A stretch of 64,000 bases of DNA, from contig LR746270.1 of assembly GCA_902729315.2 (NCBI GenBank), positions 2,078,501-2,142,500 of the forward strand. Direction: 5' to 3'. A program made the translations under genes and the position numbers. Positions within the stretch are counted from its first letter, which is position 1. The number at the start of each line of letters is the position of its first letter. Shown piece by piece: positions 52,891 through 64,000 of this stretch. This stretch comes from Spirodela intermedia (taxonomy: Eukaryota; Streptophyta; Magnoliopsida; Alismatales; Araceae). Under the pieces are notes generated by a model that did no database searches, was not told the DNA's origin, and was given only the letters and a program-made list of their open reading frames with translations.

Positions 52891-55800
52891 TCTGCAACAG
52901 CAGAGCTGGTCATTGATCCAACCATAATTCAATGCAGAGCTTGTGTTTGTTAGCAAGATCATGAGAATCCGTGGGGACTGTTCATGGAGCTGGCACACAT
53001 GGATGGGGAAATACTTTTCTTTTTCCTTTTTCTTAATTTTTTTACCCCACAATTTTAAATCTGGCAATGAATTAACGCATCATATGGTAAAAAATATGAA
53101 TGAAGTTAGGGGTCTGGGTTGACTTCAGGGGCAATGTCTTTTATCATGCAAGCCAACAAAAATCTCTGGAGTCAGACAGTTTCTTGCTTGCTTTTTAATG
53201 GGAAGATGTATTCTGAAGGAAGGACTGCTCTCATCTGCCGACAAGACCATCACCACTTATGAGAAAAGTTAGAGAGAGGAAGTGTATGCCTGTGGATGAT
53301 ACTGAGTGAGGTGCAAGGAAGTAATTCTGGAGGCAGAAACTGATCCGAATTGGATCATCCTCCAAGGAGAGTAACTACAGGAACCCGGCCAACCAACTGA
53401 TGGTGACAGAGACAGAAGATCCAGACCTGTTTGGGTTATTCTCTTTTGTGGCAGCTTCCCCCGGAAATACTTGGATCACACCCTTTTTTTTTTCTTTCTT
53501 TTTTTATTTCTAAATCAGGGTGTTCACCTAGAGTGGATCATACCCAGTGATGCAATATATCACAAAATTATTTGGCAATCTCTATTTATGAGCAATGATG
53601 CAGGTGATCAGCCGGAAAGAAGAATCAAGGGGATCGATCATCAATAGAAGAATCAGATCAATAAAGCGGGCTGCCGCCAGTAATGTTGGGGGGGAATCTC
53701 GGACTACTTGTTTTCAAAAACTTATACAGGGCCTCGATTTCTTTAAGTGAAGCCAACACGGGTCCAAACAACTCGGCAGGACTTCAATGCAAGATACTTT
53801 CTTTTTGCTGTATTTTTGATATGATGTTAATGGGAACATAGATCCCCGCGTAAAAGAGCTCGAAAAAAATTCCATGTCGAAACAAAAACGCATACCATTG
53901 CTGGCTTTTCCTGAACTCTGTCAACACTGGGTATATGTTCTCAAATGCTGTATAGGTCTCCTCTCTCACCTAAAAGAGGATTGAAAGTGGTCGAGTTAGG
54001 AATGAAAAACAAAAGGAATACAAAAAAGGTAAGAAAAATTGATTACTTTTGCTCCAGTGAGCACAATCTTCCCCGAAACGAAGATCAGCAGCACAATCTT
54101 TGGTTGTTTCATTCGGTAGATCAGACCAGGGAACAACTCTGGTTCATACTGTAAAAAACCAACACGCAGTTGATTACAAAGCACACTTGGAAACAAAAAG
54201 TACTTTTTTCCAAACGTGAAAAATAAAAGGAATGTGGAAGAGAAAGAAATAAATCAAAACAGATCATTTATAAACCCTAATAAAACACAGTATTTGTTCT
54301 ATACTGTTGTTCGAATGGGAGACAATAATAGGATCGGCAGCACTTTATGAAATGTCCAGCATCTAATTTCTAGATTGGGTAACGAGGATATGCTAAATCT
54401 GCATCAAAATTAGATCATATCACATTCTACAATAAAAGAAGAACAATCATAGAGCAGAAATAATATCAATAAAAAAGCCTTTGTGCACTTTTATCTTCCC
54501 AAAGGTGATTTCTCTAGCACAGCTTGGTAATGTCTAGAGCTGTCACAGATCTAACCCGAACCAAGAATTGCCAACTTCCAACAAGTTGCTAGATCTCCAG
54601 ATAAATAATGTCTGTAAAATTATGGGGTCACGAACTGATTGAATGAATTGAATATTTTGCATTAAAGACTTAATGTTAAAGTTTAAGAGACTTCTTAGAA
54701 TCCTGACAACCACATCAGTAATATAAACTGAATAAATTCTCTCAAAGGCACATTTTCCCAAGCGCTACACATCTCTGCCTTCACCTTGTAACCGTTCCTT
54801 TCTCCTCTGGTATTATAACTGTTGAAGAGCTTATTAAAGTATATGTGAGAGAATAAAGTTAGAGAGGAACCCAAGATTCTCTAACTAGACTTAACTTAAA
54901 ACCAACTAAACGTTGCAAGAGCTGATTAATACTGTAGAAGTAGAATCATCTGTCACTTGTCCACTTCTAGAGCTCGACACTTAATACCTTTTTTTTAATA
55001 TCAATAGAGAAAAGCCCTTTTCTCAATAATCGCAAGCTCAATCAGGCATGAAAAAGGAGATCCCAAGACAGCCAGAATGCATGGAGAATTTTCCTTTCCT
55101 GATTAAGGGATATATGCCTAAGACATGCATATTGCCACTATACTTTTTAAATCCTTGTCACCAGTGCAAGCTTAATACGTGATCCCGAAAACTCGTGCTA
55201 CTGGTTATTTAAACCCTTTATATTCTTTACATTTCACAGAGAAAACTCATGAGATTTCCCAATAGTTAAGCAAGCGGAATTTTAATCATGTAGATATAAC
55301 AACTCACACTCGAGAAAGCGCCATGAGAATAAGCCAGACCCTCCAGCCTAATAGGAAATTTGACATCACAAGAGCCAACAATGTTCTGGACCTTGAAATC
55401 CTGAGGAGGAATGAAATGGCACGATGTCAAGATCGCTGTATCAAGACTAATAATCATCCACAATGAGTACGCGAAACCATCAAACATCCCTAAAACTAAG
55501 ATAATTCTTACCTTAAATTTGGCCGGGAAACCAAGCTTCTGAATGATCCGAGCATACTAGTGATACAAAGTATCATATTAGATGAAAATCTTTAACTATA
55601 ACGAAAAAATAGATCCGAAAGGCCCAATCAACCCCATGAGATGCAAATACTGGTCACAAAACATAAGCAGTAGCTTATACCTTTCGTGCTGCAAGTTTTG
55701 ACTGTTGTTCACTTTTTGCACCTGTGCAAACCTGATGGCAAAAGCAAGAAATGTATCATGACAAAGAAGGAATTGCGAAACAAAGGTCATGACAGAATGA

Positions 55801-58410
55801 ACATCAAATGACTTGGCAGCGAAAAAGTAAACCACATAAATGAACACTTCATACCTGTTTTCATTTAGATTTCAATGGCGACATCAAAATGTAAAACCAT
55901 TTATTTTTATGAAAAACAAGATAGCTCAAACTACAAAAGGACTCTACAATATGAAAATGTGGCATCGAATACAAATAAATTCTATACATTATTTCCACGA
56001 AGCACTTTATTATACTCAATATTCGCCCTTTGCATAAATCAAAATATTGGACTCAGTGAAAAAAAGAAACAAAAGTAACCCAATTCTATAGGGATCTGCG
56101 ATTAACCAAATAAAATATCTACACAATGTGCACTGAAAAAATAGAGAAATATGTCATATTTACATTCACAGGGAAATACATCTGATTAAATCAATTCTTT
56201 AATGAACAATCATGCACAATATCACTCACCATCTTTCCAGATGCAAAAATTAAAGCTGTCGTTTTGGGTTCCCTGATTCTCATGATAACCGCAGCAAAAC
56301 GCTGTAAAAAGCCACATAGATAAATGGTTGTTTAGTTAACTCCTAAGTAATATTAGAAATAAACAATAGGGTTTCATGCAACAACTAGCTGTGCGTATAG
56401 GTATAATGAACAATCCATTAAGTAAGAAATCATTAGGGTTTCATGCGACAACTAGCAACAGTATAGGTATAATGAACACACTCAAGATCGAATGATCCAT
56501 TCATAACGAAAGATAATACTTGTCATGGGAACACAATAAGGTACCTTTCCAGAACAGATCAGGTAATATTTATACAGGAGTACCACCAGCTGCTTTCCCA
56601 AACCAATTGCCCAATGATATCGAATACGAAATACAATAGATATATATATATATATATATATGCATACGTACATACATATACCGAATGATTTCATACCTTG
56701 GGGTTGTACTCTGCATTACGTGCTTGTAATGCGATGGCTTTAAGATCTAACTTGCAGTCTAAGTTAACAGTAGATACAATATTCCTGTTATTAAACAATG
56801 CAAAAATTTAGATTTCCAGGGCTCAGATATCTTGAAATAAGATATATAACACTTCTCTCAGCTGAAACATTGGAAAACGATTGTAGAAGATGTTACAACA
56901 GATTTGATTAGCCACATCATTCGCATGACAATTCTAGATAATCCAAAATAGTGAAGACGTGCTTGATGTAGGCCACAGGCCACATTTACGTTTACAAAAA
57001 TTAACACAACGCAGTACACAGACCATGTAGGCCACATCTTTAAATTAACAAAAGTTGGCACCGGGTAGCGGACAGTAAACATCAATGTTACTGGAATGTG
57101 TGAATTACAATTAGATCGATTATTATATCCAGAAATCAGCAACTATCTCTTGATTCATTTTTCACCAGAAAAAAATTTAAAAAGAAGCAAAGTGGAGATA
57201 ACTACTCAGTGAGGAAGACATACTAAAGAAAAGACATTATTATGAAATAGAAGGCAATCTAGACGGGCAACATATCACCATACCAATTCCATCAAGAGAC
57301 CTCATATAAAAGCACAATATCTACTGAAAGCCTGAAGTGTTATATAACATTTACTAGTAGCCTAGAAGCCTCTCTCCTCACATACGGTTAACTCCTAAGA
57401 ACAGTAAAACTGGGATCATACGGCTTATCTTTGAATGGTAGATGGTTCTTGGCATCAATACTACTTCCACATGCCTACTTAAAAAACGAAGAAAACAATA
57501 TTTCTAAAACATGTTTTTCGAAAAGTAGGCCGCACAGCTGAAGTTTTCTTATTATGCTTCTATATTCACACCCTAGTCCCACAAAATTGTCTGGTATTTC
57601 AACGATACACTTGTCCCAAGTTCTTTTCTAGGAGTTGTAGTTATATATTTGACACTGAAAAACTTACAATATCCACAATAGTAGAAATGTAACACTAACA
57701 GCTTCTTAATGACCCAGTTTCATTGACCTTTTTCAGAAAGACAAAAAATACAAACTTTTGATCATCCAGATAACAATTTAATTATTTAAGAGGGCAGAAT
57801 AAAATAGAGTGAACAAAGTACTTCTATCGAGATTATATTTATATGGCACCCTACTTAGTGAGTAAGAAAAAAACCTAAGACAAGAAACTATTTTAGCCAG
57901 ATGCACTTTAACAATTTCTTGTATGGTCATAGCCACTCCTATCGTATTCTTTAACTAATCAATCACTAGATAGTTAACACTGAGAAAACACTGAAGAAGA
58001 AAACCCAGGACTCGTCAGTGAGATAACGACGAGAGATTTCGAAGACCATGCACGTCATAACCCCGCAACCGCATCCACGTGGAAAACAGTGGAAAAAGTT
58101 AGAACATGTATGGGCTCGTCGCAAGATAATATTAACAAAAGAACATCTTCACTGTTCCAAACGTAAGGGACTTTCTAGTCCACAAATTTCTGACCATGAA
58201 TATTCCAATATTGATCAGACATAGAAGAGAAAAGGAAAGGTCAAATCAGACATGAGATTTAGAAATAGAGCCTTTAACACTCTCAAGGGACAAGGGGGAT
58301 TGGGTAGCCTTGCATGAAAAAATGACTCACTGAAGTGTTGGAATAATCCCGGACGGATGCTTAGAAAAATCAACAGGCTGACTGCTTCCTTCCATAACCT
58401 GGTCTGCCAT
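52891..58410 (-). CDS. TBP: TATA-box-binding protein, 9 exons with the stop codon split by the last intron
   Basis: Minus-strand exons 58331-58410, 56697-56784, 56230-56301, 55681-55731, 55512-55556, 55308-55400, 54047-54148, 53896-53969 and, for the final base of the stop, 52891. They join in phase to 201 residues, the standard plant length. The short N-terminus ([20 protein letters not shown]) is followed by the two symmetric halves of the DNA-binding saddle: [20 protein letters not shown] and [20 protein letters not shown], with [13 protein letters not shown] and [13 protein letters not shown] at matching places. It nucleates preinitiation complexes for RNA polymerases I-III. The end, FRKSQQ, is followed by TG at the exon 8 border; the next exon starts with A, making TGA. 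Retaining that intron would instead add about 37 residues to a stop at 53784. Confidence 0.96.
56640..56661. repeat. Short (AT)n repeat in TBP intron 2
   Basis: About 22 bases of AT repeat, 36 bases downstream (in gene sense) of the exon 2 donor. Confidence 0.8.
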
Positions 58411-59019
58411 GTTCTCCTCAACTTGTATCCCTCAGATTCCTCCTCGGCTTCCCTTTTACGTTCCCAGTTTTTGTCGTATTCCAGGCAGAGGAGAACCCAG
58501 AGGAACAAATGACACAAAATTCTTTTCAAGCTATACACAACATAAATCACGGGTGCTCAAGAAGGCCCCCTTCTCAAACAGATCCAAACAGTCGCCCTTC
58601 CAACTCAGCCGTCTCCAACTAGAACAAGCCCAGAATCAACCCTGGAAACAGCGATTACAAAGGTCTCCTGGACGACCGCCAATGGGCAACAGCGACTCAA
58701 AATCACGGTCAGAAGGAGGATCCGGGCTGGGCAATTCAAATACGACCCAGATCTGAGCGTGGAACAGGGCAAGGGCAAAGCCACTGTGGTTCCCCCAGCA
58801 AATCACCGTCAAATCGGGCCGCGCTTCTGCAGAAAGAATTGAGAAACCCAATTCCGCCCGACCGCCTGGGAGACGCTGAGCCTCCTTCCTCGAGGAAAGA
58901 CGGCACAATGGCTCGATCTGCCGGTGCAAGATTTGAATGGGGCCCTGCTTTATAGACGAGGATTGGGGGGAAGAGAGGTCGAGGACAGAGAAGGGAGAGG
59001 AAGCTATGGATTGGACGCT

Positions 59020-59045
59020 CGCTCTCTCTCTCTCTCTCTCTCTCT
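59020..59045. repeat. (CT)n microsatellite, GA in the sense of the TBP leader
   Basis: About 25 bases of CT directly beside the telo-box, in the presumed first (untranslated) part of the TBP transcript. Confidence 0.85.
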
Positions 59046-59100
59046 AGGGTTTTCTTCGGACAAGATGGTGGCTTATGTATGCCCCCCCGGGATATTTATA
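59045..59100 (-). promoter_or_regulatory. TATA box and telo-box upstream of TBP
   Basis: On the minus strand, TATAAATA lies at 59093-59100 and the telo-box AAACCCTA at 59045-59052, about 40 bases downstream. This places the start of transcription near 59065, about 650 bases before the ATG at 58410. A leader intron is likely between them, but its borders are not clear. Confidence 0.55.
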
Positions 59101-59104
59101 GGGA

Positions 59105-61779
59105 AGACCACAAGTGGTTGGCTGCAGCCGGTGGCGTAGGGGTGTATCACCGGCAACTGCCCGTCGGCGAAGCCCCGGTCCCATAGGGAGGGGGGAGCCG
59201 ATCGGGCGGCAGGTTGCCCCAGAATTACTATAATACCCTCCATTGGCTGACATATTTACCATCTGCTAACGGGCGTTGTAGCCTGAGCCCAATAAAACGT
59301 CGTCCAATATGATCCAAAGAGAAGAGGTGGGCGTCGAGAGAGAGAAAGAGATAGAGGTCAATCGAAAAGAAAGTCAACCTCATCTTACTAGATATGGGGG
59401 AAAAGATGACAGAAAAGCGAAAAAAGAGCAGCTTTATGGCCATTAGAGGCATTCAAATTTACTATCAGATTTCCCCTAGTGAGGCTATGAAAGAGAAACA
59501 AAAATTAAGGATTTAGTTTAAGCCTAGTTTCTCTATCAAGAGTCAACCTCACATTAGAAACAATTTAGAAAAATACAATTTTGGGCCTCAATTTTGTTTA
59601 GTTTTTGAGAATATATAAGGTAGTTCATATGTTATCATGTGTATGATTAAGCAAGCTTTTTCTAGCAAGCATCCCCTAAAAACATCAAATAATATAATTT
59701 ACATAGTTTGGAAGTTAATTTTTTTAATTAAGGTCTTTTATATAATTTTTTAACACAATAATAGCATGTAAGATAATAAGATTTGAGCTTGAATCCACAA
59801 AGTATGAACCACGAAGAAAAAATTAACTTATGAATCCACCAAACTAAAGCCTTCAACCTTTGAATCTACAAGGGGATAACTTTGAAGCCACAAGATTAAT
59901 AAGGGAGCCTTTGAATCTATAATCATAAAGATAGAGATATAATAGAAGAATTTTTTTTTCATAATACTTCAAATATGTTCTCTTTAAGGTACAATAAGGG
60001 CTTTTATATAAGCATAAAAATAAGATTTAAAATATATCATAAAGATAGATTATGATTGGCTCTAAAATGACTTGAAACAAACTCTAATAGATTAGAATCT
60101 TGAATAAATCTTGAAGACAGACTTTGAATAGTATTTAAAACACTATTTAAAAGAAAAGAGACATGTTATAGCTTTCCTAACGTAAATTTTTATACTTTTG
60201 CTGAGCTCAATTAACTATTGGGCCCTCTTTGAATATTCTTTTATTAGCAGCTCAGTTCTATACTGGTTAAGCCTATAATTTCGATGTCCTCTTCGCTTTC
60301 TAAGCTCGATTCTATGCTTGTTCAAGAGGAGATATATAAGGTGATGGATTGTTTAATTTCTTCTAGCATATGGTAGACAATTCATACTTTTATAATGTGT
60401 TTTTTTTTTTTGCAATGGATGGCATTTCATTCTTTTAATGTTGATGATTTTCTTGGGTGATATATAATGGATAAAACATTATCTAGAATTTGTGCCATTT
60501 TAACAAAAGAAATCCCAAATTTAGTTTTTTTTCATGTCTTAATGGATCCATAATGGAAATATCTCAACGAAAATAATGTAACAAATAATCTCATGGCATT
60601 TTGCACTTTCTACTCACTTTCATTAATCAGAACTTTGCTTAAATCCTAGATTTTATCCAACTAGAATGAGAAATTTCCCATTTCTGGTTTTTTGAAATAA
60701 TGAACCCATCAAGGCTTTTTTGAAATATGAATAAAATAATTTATTGTGGATCATTTTAGATGACAACTTTAGTTTTCAAGGTCATTCCCAAAATTATCAA
60801 ACAAGTGTAAAAACTGACGAAACATATATTGTCGTAAGATATATTTCACAGTTACCTAACACTAGAGAAGAACAACCTGATAAAAAATAAAATCAGATAT
60901 AATAATAAATATAAATAGAAGACTCATATAAATGGCAATCGTGATGAAACCTTGATTTCCCCCCATGGATACAACTTCTATGTTCATTTTGTTCACAAAA
61001 ACATAGATTGGGTCTTACATATTCCAGATGATCCCCAGCTTCTTACAGTATGACTCAAATTATTGACCACTGAAAACACGTAAAAGGGATAAGATCTGAA
61101 ACCCATCAGTTGACTCTTCTCTTCTGATGGGCGTCAAAGTCAGACCCATTTGACATTCTCAGTATTTAAGCCATTCTGTTTTTTTTTCCATCTTGCTATA
61201 AATATCAGATGAATGAACATATTTTTTACTTTTTACTTATTTAAGGTCAGTAAAGGTCAACTCAATCATGGGTAATTTAAACAAAGAGATTATAGCATAT
61301 AAAATAACTTTCCACTTGATGAATTTAATGACACCATTCAGCATATTGGGCACAATAATCAAGCTTAAAAAGGAGATCAACATACATTTAAGGCAATGAT
61401 GACCACTGTGTGTGTGAATGAATGATTCCCATCCATTATGAACTCCCTCCCTCCCTCCTTCCCCCCCTCCCCCACACACCCACCCCCTACTGTCATGTGG
61501 CCTAGAAAACCCCTAGAGGAACCTGGATACTATTCAACTCCTAGGATGCTAGAAAAGCAGGAAAAGTCTGAATGGAGCCCATCCTTCTCAAAGATTGCTT
61601 CAACCCTGTGCATAAAATGGGAAACCCACCATCTGGCCAAGGATCAACTCACCTGCTTCATCAGACTTCTTCCCCCTCCCCCATTTGGGCTGGCCCTTCT
61701 ACCTCCACCTCCCTCATGGGGAAACAGAGACCAGCCTGTGGGCCAGGCTATTGAGATATCCGCCGTCTCTAGAGTCCTC
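59105..61779. other. AT-rich spacer with a dispersed-repeat copy
   Basis: After about 350 bases of GC-richer promoter-side sequence the region is AT-rich and lacks genes. The interval 59780-60170 is a diverged relative, in inverted orientation, of 30220-30570; it includes GGGCTTTTATATAAGC, resembling an LTR TATA region. A pyrimidine-rich stretch lies at 61440-61490. The NusB-like gene's 3' UTR occupies the right end. Confidence 0.5.
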
Positions 61780-63501
<1,722 letters not shown>

Positions 63502-64000
63502 CTGCGAATTTTATTACAACATATCATCCAAGCTTATTTTCATCTTATACAAGACATATTTTATTCTTATGGCTTAGTAGGCAGGAGTCTACCATAAAAT
63601 GATCCATTAATGCCTAACGTGTAGCCCTAGAAATTACATCAATGCACACTGATTTCCAGTATTTTCAGAAAGTCAACCTTTCATTTTGCTGATAAAGACG
63701 TTCGGGCATGCAAACGAACCCCAGGAAAAACTAAATGGTCAGTAGGGTAACTTCATATAAAGCTAAGAAGAATATGAAAGCTTGAGCGAAGAAGATTGCA
63801 TGTGAGTTATTGCTGTTGGAAGTTTCTTTTTGGTGCCAGGCCCTTTGATAAAATATGATAAAATCATTTTCTGTCAAGAGAAAGACAGAGAAATCAGGAC
63901 TACAGAACCAACAAAAAAAAAATTATATCCCCTTCTATGTTCCCAAAAAGGAATCCAGGAGACACCATTAAGAGAAAACAGCACTGCGTATCATGATCAA
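63502..64000. other. Intron of the NusB-like gene or upstream sequence
   Basis: About 500 bases to the window edge. No further exon could be assigned, although at least one must lie upstream because no initiator methionine or transit peptide was found. Confidence 0.4.

Overview
The window is nuclear DNA from a flowering plant. Ten protein-coding genes can be reconstructed exon by exon; all are multi-exon with GT-AG introns and belong to plant families (GPI-anchored lipid-transfer protein, plant two-LIM protein, EDR1-type Raf-like kinase, PPR, seed-maturation LEA, plastid PDZ/TPR protein, plastid HNH protein, RPL3, TBP, plastid NusB-like protein). Exons are GC-rich, often strongly so at the 5' end, while introns and spacers are AT-rich. 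That composition, plus very abundant CT/GA microsatellites, is reminiscent of monocots or early-diverging angiosperms, but the species cannot be fixed from the sequence.

Layout. 1-1.7 kb: a GC-rich orphan fragment, then an LTPG-type gene (+). 1.7-9.5 kb: AT-rich spacer with microsatellites. 10.1-11.2 kb: WLIM2-type gene (+). 12.1-29.5 kb: an EDR1-like MAPKKK (-) in 13 exons, with introns up to 3.1 kb carrying a minisatellite and possible retroelement debris. 29.7-31.6 kb: decayed repeats, including a perfect 68-bp inverted repeat inside a direct duplication. 32.4-34.1 kb: an intron-containing PPR gene (-), divergent from a seed-type LEA (SMP) gene (+, 34.4-35.4 kb) with RY, ABRE-like and TATA motifs between them. 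35.4-39.0 kb: a heavily mutated Ty1/copia gag-pol relic (-). 39.1-41.4 kb: MET1/ZKT-like plastid PDZ-TPR gene (-). 42.3-45.3 kb: plastid-type HNH protein (-). 45.3-49.1 kb: AT-rich spacer. 49.1-52.0 kb: RPL3 (+) with telo-box and TATA. 52.9-58.4 kb: TBP (-), whose stop codon is split by its last intron. 59.1-61.8 kb: AT-rich spacer holding a diverged, inverted relative of a repeat at 30.2-30.6 kb. 61.8-64.0 kb: 3' part of a plastid NusB-like gene (-) running off the window.

The genes do not form one pathway. Four (PPR, MET1-like, HNH, NusB-like) are predicted organelle proteins; RPL3 and TBP are core translation and transcription housekeeping genes. The most unusual structure is the interplay of CT/GA microsatellites with genes: they occupy the leaders of most genes, and two CT-bearing introns (LEA intron 2, 111 nt; WLIM2 intron 4, 108 nt) are multiples of three and stop-free, so their retention would insert in-frame peptides. 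No previously undescribed multi-gene system was recognised. All exon boundaries were assigned by eye from splice motifs, reading phase and family conservation.
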